Source: a bacterium
Lineage (GTDB): Bacteria > Zhuqueibacterota > Zhuqueibacteria > Zhuqueibacterales > Geothermadaptataceae
Direction of reading: 5' to 3'
Assembly (NCBI GenBank): GCA_024275575.1
Contig: JAJRYV010000009.1
Coordinates: 19,799-83,798 of the forward strand
DNA length: 64,000 nt
Shown here: piece after piece, positions 18,365 to 27,105 of the stretch
Position numbering within the stretch: position 1 is the first letter of the stretch
Layout: the number at the start of each line of letters is the position of its first letter
Position numbers and translations under genes: made by a program
Notes under the pieces: model-generated
The model's input: only the letters and a program-made list of their open reading frames with translations
Told to the model about the DNA's origin: nothing
Databases searched by the model: none

Positions 18365-19585
18365 ATGGATGAAAAACGCGTTATTTTTGTGGATGACGAT
18401 GTTATAAGCCTGAAAAGCTTGCGCCGGATGCTGACAAAAATGCCCAAAAGCTGGGAATTTGAATTCGCTGACAGCGGCGAAAAAGCGCTCGACATACTTT
18501 CGCAAGACCATTTTGATGTCATTGTCGCAGATATGCGCATGCCGAAAATGGATGGCGCCCAATTACTCACACAAGTTCAGAAGAAATATCCGGGTATCGT
18601 TCGCATCATCCTTTCCGGTCATTCCAACCGGGAAATGATCATCAGCTCCATCGGGCCGTGCCATCAGTTTCTGGCCAAACCCTGTCAATCGGATGTGCTT
18701 ATCAATACCATCAAACGGGCATGCGCGCTACGCGAGCTTTTGGGTGATGAGCGCCTGCAGTCCAGCCTGGCAAAACTGGAAGGCATTCCCAGTGTGCCGC
18801 ATATTTATGTAGAGCTCAATACAGAAATCAATTCGCCCAGCGGTTCATTGAAAAAGATCAGCCAGATCATCGCAAAAGACATGGGCATGTCTGCAAAAAT
18901 TTTGCAATTGGTCAACTCGGCCTTTTTCGGCTTGCCGCGCCACGTTTCGAACGTGGAGCAAGCCGTCAGTCTGTTGGGCATGGAAGTCATCAACGCATTG
19001 GTGCTTTCATCGAAGGTTTTTAGCCTTTTTGAAACACCGAAGCTTCCAAATTTTTCCATCGATGCTCTGTCGAAGCATAATTTTGTCGTCGGCAACTTTG
19101 CCAAAGCTATATCGCAAGAGGAGAAATGTGAGAAGAAAGTGAGTGAACAGGCGTTTCTCGCAGGTCTGATGCATGATATCGGCAAACTGATTTTTTGCAC
19201 GATTTATGGCAAGCGTTATGGAGATGCCATCACTTCTGCCGAGCAGGAGAAAGTTGAAATCACTGTTGCTGAAAATGACTATTTTAAAAGTTCTCATGCC
19301 GGTATCGGCGCCTATTTACTCGGCCTCTGGGGCCTGCCCGATCCGGTTGTCGAGGCGATTGCTTTTCATCATAACCCGGGTGAATTCCCAGCTGAAGAAT
19401 TCGGCCCGCTGGCCGCGGTACACGCGGCTGATGTCATCTACCATGAATTACACCCGAATGCAACCAATATGAAAAAACTCAAATTTGATGAAATGTTTTT
19501 TAAAAAACTTGATGTCATGGACAAGGCTGATACGTGGCGCGCCCTTTGTCAGGATATAGTTTTTTGTGGAGATGAGAATGAATAG
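18365..19585 (+). CDS. response regulator with HDOD output domain
   Basis: An N-terminal receiver has the acidic pocket FVDDD, phospho-acceptor Asp56 in VADMRMPKMDG and the conserved Lys in LAKPC. It is followed by an HDOD domain (from about residue 135) with IPSVPHIYVELNTEI, ISQIIAKDMGMSAKILQLVN, SAFFGLPRHVSNVEQAVSLLG and LAGLMHDIGKLIF. HDOD proteins are signalling adaptors that bind other signal proteins rather than DNA, and are often tied to biofilm or motility control. The gene sits between the PAS kinase and a second receiver protein and overlaps the latter by eight bases. Confidence 0.9.
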   Translation: MDEKRVIFVDDDVISLKSLRRMLTKMPKSWEFEFADSGEKALDILSQDHFDVIVADMRMPKMDGAQLLTQVQKKYPGIVRIILSGHSNREMIISSIGPCHQFLAKPCQSDVLINTIKRACALRELLGDERLQSSLAKLEGIPSVPHIYVELNTEINSPSGSLKKISQIIAKDMGMSAKILQLVNSAFFGLPRHVSNVEQAVSLLGMEVINALVLSSKVFSLFETPKLPNFSIDALSKHNFVVGNFAKAISQEEKCEKKVSEQAFLAGLMHDIGKLIFCTIYGKRYGDAITSAEQEKVEITVAENDYFKSSHAGIGAYLLGLWGLPDPVVEAIAFHHNPGEFPAEEFGPLAAVHAADVIYHELHPNATNMKKLKFDEMFFKKLDVMDKADTWRALCQDIVFCGDENE

Positions 19586-20726
19586 AAGAGTCCTTTTTGT
19601 CGATGATGATGAACTGATGCTGGTTTCATACAAGCGGAAGTTTGCCAACAAATTTGATCTGGAACTGGCGAATACCGGGATGAAAGGGTTGGAGACCCTG
19701 GAAAACAGCGATCCTTTTGCCGTCATCATCTCCGATTTTCGCATGCCGAAGATGGATGGTGTTGAGTTTCTGACACGGGCGCAAAAATTATCGGAAGATA
19801 CAACCCGCATTATGCTTACCGGCCAGGCAGGATTTCAGGATACGATTAATGCGGTAAACGAAGGGAAAATCTCCCGTTTTCTGACAAAACCCTGCGCGCC
19901 CACGCTGCTTATCGAAGCGGTGGAGGCCGGGATCGAGCAATACCGCTTGATCAACGCGGAACGGGAGCTGCTGGAAAACACTCTTGCCGGCAGCATTAAA
20001 ATGTTCTCTGAAATTTTGAGCTTGTCACAGCCGGAGGCTTTCAGCCGGGCATCGCGCTTGCGACACTATATCAGCCAGATCGCTTCCCATGCGAAACTGG
20101 AAAATGTGTGGCAATTCAAACTCGCAGCAGTGCTCTCGCAAATTGGCTTTATCTCACTGCCGCCCGAGCTGGTGAAAAAACTTAACAGCCATGATGACCT
20201 CACAGCCAAAGAAGAAAAAATGGTTGCCGACATCCCTCAGATAGCCTATTCATTGATTAAAAAAGTACCGCGACTTGAAACCGTGGCTGAAATGGTGAAA
20301 ATTCAGAAATTGACTTTTAATGAATCGCAGGAATATACCAACAAACACGATGGGCAAAATATCGCTCTCGGCGCCCAGTTGCTGAAAATTGCCGTCGATT
20401 ATGATGCCCTGATCATGCAGGGGAAAAGCCGGCAGCAGGCGCGGGATGAACTCAACCGCAAAAAAATTGAGTATAACCCGGAATTTCTCGAAGCACTGCA
20501 ATATATCAATGACCGCACACAGCAATTGATTTCCAAAACCATCGGTGTGGCTGACTTGCAGGTCGATATGTTCCTCGATCAGGATATCGTCGCTAAAAAC
20601 GGTCATATCCTGGTCTCCAGCGGCCAGCTTGTTACCGAAGCTGTGCTCAAAAGGCTGGAGAATTTTGCCTCCGGCATCGGCGTTGAGGAGCCCTTTCGGG
20701 TGAAATGCCGCAGCAATACAATTTAG
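19578..20726 (+). CDS. response regulator with degenerate HD-GYP-like domain
   Basis: The receiver domain is intact: LFVDDDE, phospho-acceptor Asp53 in ISDFRMPKMDG, and LTKPC. The rest (about residues 150-375) follows the plan of an HD-GYP phosphodiesterase, but the catalytic residues are missing. Where the family has HDIGKIGIP this protein has SQIGFISLP, and the HHE...GYP loop is replaced by KLTFNESQEY. The later NIALGAQLLKIAVDYDAL segment still matches the family. Cyclic-di-GMP hydrolysis is therefore unlikely, and a binding or scaffold role fits better. ATG 19578 is preferred because GGAG at 19568-19571 is six bases upstream; this overlaps the HDOD gene by eight bases and implies coupled translation. 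Confidence 0.85.
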   Translation: MNRRVLFVDDDELMLVSYKRKFANKFDLELANTGMKGLETLENSDPFAVIISDFRMPKMDGVEFLTRAQKLSEDTTRIMLTGQAGFQDTINAVNEGKISRFLTKPCAPTLLIEAVEAGIEQYRLINAERELLENTLAGSIKMFSEILSLSQPEAFSRASRLRHYISQIASHAKLENVWQFKLAAVLSQIGFISLPPELVKKLNSHDDLTAKEEKMVADIPQIAYSLIKKVPRLETVAEMVKIQKLTFNESQEYTNKHDGQNIALGAQLLKIAVDYDALIMQGKSRQQARDELNRKKIEYNPEFLEALQYINDRTQQLISKTIGVADLQVDMFLDQDIVAKNGHILVSSGQLVTEAVLKRLENFASGIGVEEPFRVKCRSNTI

Positions 20727-20849
20727 CCTGCATTATTCATCACCAATAGGTCAATAAAATCATCAATTTCACCGGTTGCTTTTTTCCTTGCCGGGATTTA
20801 GATTGGTGCAATAACAAAATTGATGAATTAATGTTAACCTCGTAAAAGT

Positions 20850-21572
20850 ATGGTGGATTTTTCTCTGATCATCCCGGTATTCAATGAGCGCGAAAAGATT
20901 GCAGTTGATATCGCAGCGGCGGCAAGCTATTTTACTGAAAAAAATATGCATGCTGAGATCATCATCGCGGATGACGGCAGCAGTGATGATACCTGTGAAA
21001 TCGCCAGTGCAGTGCCGTTGCCCGAACCGCTGGAATTGTCCATCATACGAGCGAAAAAACACCGTGGCAAAGGATATGCGCTGCGCAAAGGATTTACCCG
21101 TTCACGCGGAAAATATGTGATGTTTGCCGATAGCGGTAACACGGTTCCGTGGCACACGATTGAACGCGGGCTGGCGCTGATCACCTCCGGAAAATGTGAC
21201 ATCGCTCACGGCTCACGCTTCCTGCCGCAGAGCGTTATTCTGACAAACCGCTCGTGGAAGCGCAAAATGATTTCCTCGGTTTTCCGTTTTGGCATGCGCT
21301 GGAGTCTGGCTGTGCCGGCAGATTTATCCGACAGCCAGTGCGGTTTTAAAATTTTTCGGGGAGAGGTTGCAAGAGAGCTTTTCGCCAGGGCAAAGCTGAA
21401 TGGATTTCTCATCGATATTGAAATTATTCTGCTGGCTTTGAAAGCAGGTTATCTGATTCGTGAATTTCCCCTGCAGTGGCGCTGTGACCCGGATAGCCGT
21501 CTGAGTTTACCAGCTAATTTCTTCTCTATTTTTAAAGAATGGCGGCAATTGCGGAGCGAGATTGCCCCATAA
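20850..21572 (+). CDS. family 2 glycosyltransferase (ALG5/DPM1-like)
   Basis: This is a GT-A fold enzyme that probably adds glucose or mannose to a polyprenyl phosphate. The start of the fold is clear: VDFSLIIPVFNEREKI, then the nucleotide-binding ADDGSSDDT. A second acidic site (MFADSGNTVPWHTIE) corresponds to the metal-binding DxD or DADG position, here as ADSGN, and GSRFLPQS is typical of the dolichyl-phosphate glucosyltransferase branch. There are no transmembrane helices and the length (240 residues) is normal for that branch. It could supply lipid-linked sugar to an Agl23-type enzyme such as the one at 10243. It ends five bases before the convergent ApbE gene. Confidence 0.8.
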   Translation: MVDFSLIIPVFNEREKIAVDIAAAASYFTEKNMHAEIIIADDGSSDDTCEIASAVPLPEPLELSIIRAKKHRGKGYALRKGFTRSRGKYVMFADSGNTVPWHTIERGLALITSGKCDIAHGSRFLPQSVILTNRSWKRKMISSVFRFGMRWSLAVPADLSDSQCGFKIFRGEVARELFARAKLNGFLIDIEIILLALKAGYLIREFPLQWRCDPDSRLSLPANFFSIFKEWRQLRSEIAP

Positions 21573-21577
21573 CGGAG

Positions 21578-22570
21578 TTAACCCTTCACCGCCGTCAAAC
21601 CCCTTAATTCCCCGTAAAATTGTGGTGAAAGCCGGGTTGAATTTGAAATGATTAATGCTCCGAGTCCCGGTTCAGTCCGGCAAAGTTCATCGATCGTTTC
21701 ACTATCCAAAACCATAAAAGCCGTCGACAGGGCGTCTGCGGTTGTGGCATCAGGGGCGCCGGCCCATGATGCAGTCTGCCGTGTTGCCGGGCGGTTGATT
21801 CGCGGGTCGAAAATATGGCTGCCGCGCTGCAAGCCCGAGCCGCTGATCGATCGGTTTTTCAAGGTAATTTTTGCGATAGCAGCATTTTCGTTATCCGGCA
21901 GACTGAGAGTAACAGGCCAGCCCTGAGGGCTGAAAGTTGGCGCCGAAAATCCATAAATCGAGCTTTGGCCGCCATGAACAAAAAATGTTTCGACACCCCA
22001 ATCTTGCAATAAAGCCACCATTTTATCGATGGCATAACCTTTACCAATGCCGCCGAGATCCAGTTCAACCCGTTGCGAAGTCATTTTTTTAATCGAAAAA
22101 CGTTGGTCGTCGAGCTCGAAAAAATGCTGCCTGAAAATATTTGCCGCGTCCTCTGGTTTTGGCTGCTGGAATGAAAATTTTTCAAAATTATTTTGTCGCC
22201 AATGGTCGATCAACAATCCCGCTGAAATATCGAATGCGCCACGCGTAACATGAAACAATTCAGCACTTTGCTGCAGGCAAGCGAAAGTATCAGGATTGAC
22301 GATGGTTTCAGCACCGGCCTGCAGTTTGTTGATGCGCGTGATGTCGCTGTTCGGTATGAAACGACTTAAATCCTGCTCCAGCATGTCGAGGGTTTTGAAA
22401 GCCTCGACAGCAGCAGCGGCATGCCCCGTATTTTGATCTTCGATAAAAATTTCGAAAATTGTCGACATGGCTTTATGCGAAAAACAATGCATGTTTTCAT
22501 GGTTGCGCCAGGACGAAGAATTATCGATGGCAAGAGATTGGTTTAAAAAATTATCGCCATTCATGCGCAT
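21578..22570 (-). CDS. apbE: FAD:protein FMN transferase
   Basis: ApbE moves FMN from FAD onto a threonine of target proteins, classically RnfG, RnfD, NqrB and NqrC. Family marks are MSTIFEIFIEDQ at the domain start, DLGGIGKGYAIDKMVALL, FVHGGQSSIYG and the C-terminal DATTADALSTAFMVL with its metal-binding residues. A signal peptide or lipobox is not apparent in the 35 residues before the domain, so the start is uncertain and a shorter form beginning near the domain is possible. The obvious substrates in this window are RnfG and RnfD, 24 kb away. Confidence 0.85.
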   Translation of the reverse strand: MRMNGDNFLNQSLAIDNSSSWRNHENMHCFSHKAMSTIFEIFIEDQNTGHAAAAVEAFKTLDMLEQDLSRFIPNSDITRINKLQAGAETIVNPDTFACLQQSAELFHVTRGAFDISAGLLIDHWRQNNFEKFSFQQPKPEDAANIFRQHFFELDDQRFSIKKMTSQRVELDLGGIGKGYAIDKMVALLQDWGVETFFVHGGQSSIYGFSAPTFSPQGWPVTLSLPDNENAAIAKITLKNRSISGSGLQRGSHIFDPRINRPATRQTASWAGAPDATTADALSTAFMVLDSETIDELCRTEPGLGALIISNSTRLSPQFYGELRGLTAVKG

Positions 22571-22650
22571 ACCCCGGATAAATCGATATCTGGAATATTG
22601 GGTGTATTTTCTCCATCGATTCAGCCATCCATTTACCCGGAATAACCTCC

Positions 22651-23781
22651 TTATCTCAACAGCAACATTTTGCGGCTTTGCACAGTATTGCCCGATTTAA
22701 GCTGGTAAATATAAACACCGGCTGCGACTTGTGCACCGAACTGGTTCGTTGCATTCCAGCGTATCTGATGATGACCGGCTTCAAGATTCTGATCGACCAG
22801 CGTGGCTATTTTCTGACCAAGAAGCGTATAAATTTCCAGTTTTGTATTGCTATTTTCTGACAGGTCGAACGCAATTGTTGTCTCCGGATTGAAAGGGTTC
22901 GGATAGTTTTGCTGTAAAGCAAATTCTTCCGGTTGGCCGACAGCCTCACTTACTGCTGTAAGCGGCCCAACGGCATCAAGGCGTCCCCAACTCGAAGCAT
23001 CGGTAAAATTAGGATTTGTTTCACCCGGCTGACTTTCAACCCAGGCAATTTCCCATAAACCTTTAGCATGCCAGTAGAATCCAATGGATGTATCTGCAGT
23101 TACTGATATCTCGACGCCGTTGGCAATAGTTTTATTTGTATTGATCGCATCAACGCGCAAACGCAGACATTCAAAATCGCCCATCGGCAGCCGCACCGTG
23201 CCCCAGGCATCGACTGTATTGATGGCTGTTTCGGTATCGATAGTGGAGAATCCATCGGCAATCAATTGTGTATCCGCTGTAACGGTTGCCCAGGAATCAC
23301 CATATTGAATTGGGAGAGAAGCCACCGTATCGCTTGAAATAGTGACGATGCTCGTATCAAATCCAGACCCGGAAAAATATGAACTATCTCCCAGGGAGAT
23401 CAAAAAGTTTTCTGTTACATTGTAAAAATTGTAAAAATTGCTAGTACCGATGGTGGAATCGCTATAAGCAAATTTCTGTACCAGATTGGCGTTGGGGAAA
23501 ACATTTTCTTCAGATGTTCCCTGGGGAAAATAAAAGTTTAGCATCGCTGTCATCGGAGTGGTAAACATCATTGAACGGAAGTCCCAGATTTGATTCGCTC
23601 CGGCCGATCCGGTATCAAAATTGAAACTTCCTTCTTCTTCCATAATAAAAGTTTCTTGTTTCCCGGCAATATCCAGCATGTCGCCTGCTGAAATGACAAT
23701 TTGAGCGAATAGCGAATTTTGTGACAAACAAAGAAAAACTGAGATGGTAAAAAAGAAAAGACTCTGGCGCAATTTGTTCAT
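22651..23781 (-). CDS. secreted protein with type IX sorting domain
   Basis: A signal peptide (RQSLFFFTISVFLCLSQNSLFA) is followed by a 280-residue body of beta-rich sequence that I do not recognise, and then a C-terminal sorting domain beginning FALQQNYPNPFNPETTIAFD and ending in AAGVYIYQLKSGN and SRKMLLLR. Such C-terminal domains direct export through the type IX system or surface attachment in related bacteria. AAGGAG eight bases before the ATG supports the start. It is monocistronic. Confidence 0.8.
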   Translation of the reverse strand: MNKLRQSLFFFTISVFLCLSQNSLFAQIVISAGDMLDIAGKQETFIMEEEGSFNFDTGSAGANQIWDFRSMMFTTPMTAMLNFYFPQGTSEENVFPNANLVQKFAYSDSTIGTSNFYNFYNVTENFLISLGDSSYFSGSGFDTSIVTISSDTVASLPIQYGDSWATVTADTQLIADGFSTIDTETAINTVDAWGTVRLPMGDFECLRLRVDAINTNKTIANGVEISVTADTSIGFYWHAKGLWEIAWVESQPGETNPNFTDASSWGRLDAVGPLTAVSEAVGQPEEFALQQNYPNPFNPETTIAFDLSENSNTKLEIYTLLGQKIATLVDQNLEAGHHQIRWNATNQFGAQVAAGVYIYQLKSGNTVQSRKMLLLR

Positions 23782-23933
23782 AACTATTCTCCTTGAAAAA
23801 ATTAAAGATTTTCACAGTAGATACAAAAACAATTAATAAAAGTCAATACTTCTCATACCAAAACAGGTTGTTTTCTCAGCACATAATTCTCTTTTTTTAA
23901 ATTATAAAACGTACTGATTTTGGTAGTTTGGTA

Positions 23934-23960
23934 AAGAAAAACTCCGGAAGATACCGGAGT
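23934..23960 (-). terminator. intrinsic terminator of the rhodanese gene
   Basis: ACTCCGG (23941-23947) and CCGGAGT (23954-23960) form a 7-bp stem with a 6-base loop. Read on the minus strand, the stem is followed by TTTTTCTTT, as expected for rho-independent termination of the 24089-25490 transcript. Confidence 0.75.
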
Positions 23961-24088
23961 TTTGGAAAAACTGATTTTCTGAAATAATTTTGATTATTTG
24001 TTATCTACTTGTAGAAAATACTCCACCTGCTGCTATGTTCTTGCTTACGTCTCTGTGTGAAAGCTGTTCGGGTTTTAGGCTGGATCAA

Positions 24089-24658
24089 TTATTTTTTTCG
24101 GATATAAGCTTTTTCAGCTTCGACCTTTGACGTCCAGGGAGCGCCGGAATTTTTCCAGCCATTGATGATGCGCCGGCCGTTTTTGTAGCTGCCGGGCATT
24201 ATGAGTTTGGAACCCTCAAATCCATCGCTGATGTTGTAAACAAATTTAAACCCGGCTTTCTGCAGCATTTTAACCGATTTAGCGCTGCGCGAACCCGAAC
24301 GGCACATTACAAACAGCGTGTCATTTTCTTGAAATTTTGCCTTCACTTCAGCGACAAAATTCATGTTGAACGGCATATCGTAACGTTTAGTTTCAGTATT
24401 AAACTCGGCGCTCAGAAACATCAGGGGAATGTTGTAAGCCATGGGAGCATGGCCGACAAAGATATATTCTGCCTGTGTTCGTACGTCGAGAATTTTGATT
24501 TTTTTCGGTGCGGCCTGCCAGCGTGCATAGGCGGAGCGCGCATTGAGTGAGAATTGCGTCCGGTCATTTTTAATGCTCTGGCCGAATGCGCTAATTTGCC
24601 AACTGGCAACGACGAGAACTGCGGCGATGAACAGTCCATTTTTTGCACTTATTTTCAT
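24089..24658 (-). CDS. periplasmic rhodanese-like protein
   Basis: A signal peptide precedes one rhodanese domain. The domain opens with IKILDVRTQAEY and carries the active-site loop VMCRSGSRSAKSV, where the Cys takes up the sulfur atom. The loop of six residues after Cys is of the usual sulfurtransferase size. FKFVYNISDGFEG is the closing motif. The family transfers sulfur to cyanide or to protein thiols; this exported version may handle extracytoplasmic sulfur. AAAGGTAG upstream supports the ATG. It follows the glycerophosphodiesterase gene by 37 bp and probably forms an operon with it. Confidence 0.85.
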   Translation of the reverse strand: MKISAKNGLFIAAVLVVASWQISAFGQSIKNDRTQFSLNARSAYARWQAAPKKIKILDVRTQAEYIFVGHAPMAYNIPLMFLSAEFNTETKRYDMPFNMNFVAEVKAKFQENDTLFVMCRSGSRSAKSVKMLQKAGFKFVYNISDGFEGSKLIMPGSYKNGRRIINGWKNSGAPWTSKVEAEKAYIRKK

Positions 24659-24695
24659 AATTCTACCTTTAGTTTTTGATGGTAAATACTGGTTA

Positions 24696-25490
24696 TTATT
24701 TGGCCCCGGAGATAATAATTTTACGGAGTTTTTCAGGATAATTGGTGATGATGTTGTCAGCTTTCAAATCGATCAGACGGCGCATTTCAGTGGAATCATT
24801 GACGGTCCAGACGTGCACCTTTTTCCCTGCTTTATGAGCTTTTGCGATAAATTCCGCAGTTGCCAGGTTTTTGTGAACGCTGAGAATTTTCACCGGTGCA
24901 GTGAAAATATCCATATCTTCCGGCAGGTATCCAAAAATGAATCCTGTCCGGAGTTTTGGGTTGTAATGCTTCGCTTTTTGAATTGTCTCAAAATCGAATG
25001 AAGTGATGATGCACTGATTGGTGAATCTTTTATTCTTTAAGATTTCTACAACTCGTTGCACGAGTTTTTGTTCGTGGCCATTAACTTTTAATTCGATGTT
25101 TAATTTCATTTTGCCGTCGATGGAATCGATAACGGTTTCGAGCAATGGCAATTTTTCACCGCTGTATTCCGCAGCGAACCAGCTGCCTGCATCGAGTTTC
25201 GATAATTCAGCGAGTTCAGCCAGCCAAATTGGGCCTTTGCCATCGGTGGTCCTGCCGAGTGTCTCGTCATGCAGCAGGATGATGCGGCCATCGGCGGTTT
25301 CTTGTACATCGATTTCGGAAAAATCTGCACCGGCGCGTATCGCTTTCTGCAAGCTGGCGAGGGTGTTTTCCGGCGCCGAGCCGGAAGCGCCGCGATGGGC
25401 AGTGACCCGTGTAACCGGAGTGCCGGAACAGTGCAAAAGAAGCAAGGCAATAGCAAGAAATCCGAAAATCTTGGATTGATGGTGATTCAT
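24696..25490 (-). CDS. glpQ: glycerophosphodiester phosphodiesterase lipoprotein
   Basis: The enzyme cleaves glycerophosphodiesters to glycerol-3-phosphate and an alcohol. The N-terminus is a lipoprotein signal (LAIALLLLHC, Cys at about residue 21). The catalytic start THRGASGSAPENTLASL contains the His-Arg pair and the metal-binding Glu, followed by EIDVQETADGRIILLHDETL with the other metal ligands and general-acid His, and IELKV. The length is normal for a bacterial GDPD. The product, glycerol-3-phosphate, is the substrate of the dehydrogenase encoded at 59173. Confidence 0.85.
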   Translation of the reverse strand: MNHHQSKIFGFLAIALLLLHCSGTPVTRVTAHRGASGSAPENTLASLQKAIRAGADFSEIDVQETADGRIILLHDETLGRTTDGKGPIWLAELAELSKLDAGSWFAAEYSGEKLPLLETVIDSIDGKMKLNIELKVNGHEQKLVQRVVEILKNKRFTNQCIITSFDFETIQKAKHYNPKLRTGFIFGYLPEDMDIFTAPVKILSVHKNLATAEFIAKAHKAGKKVHVWTVNDSTEMRRLIDLKADNIITNYPEKLRKIIISGAK

Positions 25491-25730
25491 GATTTTTTCA
25501 CTTTATTATTGTTTGGATGGCTGATTTCTCATTCCCGGCTGGGTAAAATAAATATTTTTTACAAAAAGAACAACTTATCCAATCTGTATTATTTGAATCC
25601 GAGGTATTTTTTTATAAAGAAAGTCCGATAGCTCCGGATTTTTATTTGTGTTTTTCAATAATTCCATTATCGTTATCTACATAATCACAGTGAAAGTCCC
25701 GGCAAAATACGGTGCTTAACAATATGAGCA
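25491..25730. other. divergent promoter region of glpQ and a Crp/Fnr regulator
   Basis: This 240-base AT-rich gap separates two divergent genes. No further gene is visible. Confidence 0.5.
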
Positions 25731-26462
25731 ATGTCGCGGGATGAAAATTTACCGCCCTTTTCGCCTGTTTTAAATTGGATGCAAGTGATGGAAAAAACGC
25801 AGGTACTCACTAATTTAGTTTTTTACCGCGAAGCAACAAATGCACTGAAAAAACAAATCGAAAGTGTGGCGATGTGGGCAAAGCTGCAGCGTGGTGATTA
25901 CTACTTTCATGAAGGGGATTCTTGCAGCAATATCGCTATCGTTACTGCCGGGCGGATTCGTGTTTTTAAAACGGGGGAAAATGGCCGCAGTATCACGCTC
26001 TATCATGTCGAACCGCGGGAAACCTGTATTCTGACAACTTTCTGCCTACTCTCTCAGCATCAGTATCCCGCCACTGCACAGGCGGAACTGGATACGACTG
26101 CGGTAGTTTTTCCGGCAAGCATTTTTCGCGACTGGATGAACGATTTTGCCGTTGTGCGCTCGTTTGTTTTTGCCACCATGACTGAGCGAGTGAGTGCGAT
26201 GATGGCATTAATCGAAGAGATTACTTTTAAGAAGCTCGATCACCGTCTTGCTGAATTCATCATTGCGGGCGCTGCAAACGGCAAAAGCATTCTGTGCATT
26301 ACGCACGAAGAAATCGCCATGCAGATCGGTTCGGCGCGGGAGGTGGTGAGCCGGGTTTTAAAAGAATTTGAACGCCAGGATGCAGTGGAATTGTTGCGCG
26401 GCAAGATCGTTATCAAAAACCTGGGACTGCTGCGGAAGTTTCTGAAATCCGACAGATTTTAA
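25731..26462 (+). CDS. Crp/Fnr-family transcription regulator
   Basis: A cyclic-nucleotide-binding-like beta-barrel (about residues 50-150) is followed by a helix-turn-helix DNA-binding domain. The barrel contains RGDYYFHEGDSCSNIAIV and the long dimer helix follows. The recognition region is THEEIAMQIGSAREVVSRVL, typical of the FNR branch. I do not see the four N-terminal cysteines of FNR itself; Cys residues are at VEPRETCILTTFCLL and in DSCSN, so the sensed signal is unclear (redox or NO are possible). The start is uncertain; ATG 25788 would remove the first 19 residues. The next gene (DUF2892) is often controlled by such regulators. Confidence 0.85.
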   Translation: MSRDENLPPFSPVLNWMQVMEKTQVLTNLVFYREATNALKKQIESVAMWAKLQRGDYYFHEGDSCSNIAIVTAGRIRVFKTGENGRSITLYHVEPRETCILTTFCLLSQHQYPATAQAELDTTAVVFPASIFRDWMNDFAVVRSFVFATMTERVSAMMALIEEITFKKLDHRLAEFIIAGAANGKSILCITHEEIAMQIGSAREVVSRVLKEFERQDAVELLRGKIVIKNLGLLRKFLKSDRF

Positions 26463-26655
26463 ACTTATGCTTGATTGATAATTCTGCTGAATTGAATTCA
26501 CTTTAAGCCCAAACCAGACATCGTTCGCACATTTTTTTATCGATACATAGAAAAATTTATCAATTTGGTGATTAAGTCACAGACAATCATGCACTGGATG
26601 TGTATATTGACAGCGAAAATCTTTGAAGTTATTAACAAAAAAAGGAGGTCATCCG

Positions 26656-26850
26656 ATGACAGCAAATATTGGTAATACGGAAAAGGTCATTCGCATTATT
26701 GTAGCCGTCATTCTGTTCAGCATGTGGTTTTTTCTCGAAGGCAACATGCGCTTTATCGCATTGGTCGGCATTGTTCCACTGGTCACCGCGCTCGCTTCAT
26801 GGTGTCCTTTGTGGACGGTCTTTGGCATCAATACCTGTTCGAAAAAGTAA
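26656..26850 (+). CDS. DUF2892 (YgaP-like) small membrane protein
   Basis: This 64-residue protein matches the DUF2892 family: NIGNTEKVIRIIVAVILFS, then two membrane helices and CPLWTVFGINTC at the end. The pair of C-terminal cysteines is characteristic and may bind metal or act in sulfur chemistry, since the family is often fused to or placed beside rhodanese. A strong AAAGGAGGT at 26641-26649 sets the ATG at 26656. Upstream, TTATCA-N5-TGATTAA (about 26557-26575) is a candidate operator for the adjacent Crp/Fnr regulator, although the spacing is not canonical. Confidence 0.8.
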   Translation: MTANIGNTEKVIRIIVAVILFSMWFFLEGNMRFIALVGIVPLVTALASWCPLWTVFGINTCSKK

Positions 26851-26991
26851 AAGATTACTTGCTGGTTCTGTGGCAAAATTTATGAAAAGAGCAGCTTAAA
26901 AACAGAGCATGGACTTGACAGACGGAACGGGTTTTCACGGATGCAGACTGCATATTAAAACATGCAGCACCGCGAACGCAACCTCGCTGAG

Positions 26992-27065
26992 CGTAACACT
27001 GGAGTCGCGCTCGGTGATGGCGCCCCTTCGGCAGGCTCAGGGCATCGCTTCGCTCTGTTCAAAAA
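26992..27065. repeat. REP-like repeat, reverse copy
   Basis: CTTCGGCAGGCTCAG at 27026-27040 matches the core of the elements at 8.9 and 55.5 kb in the opposite orientation and is followed by ATCGCTTCGCTCTGTTC. It sits between the DUF2892 gene and the convergent phosphoesterase gene. Confidence 0.55.
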
Positions 27066-27105
27066 TTGTGCAGGCTAAACAGTTCCCCCCCTTGCCGATA
27101 TTATT

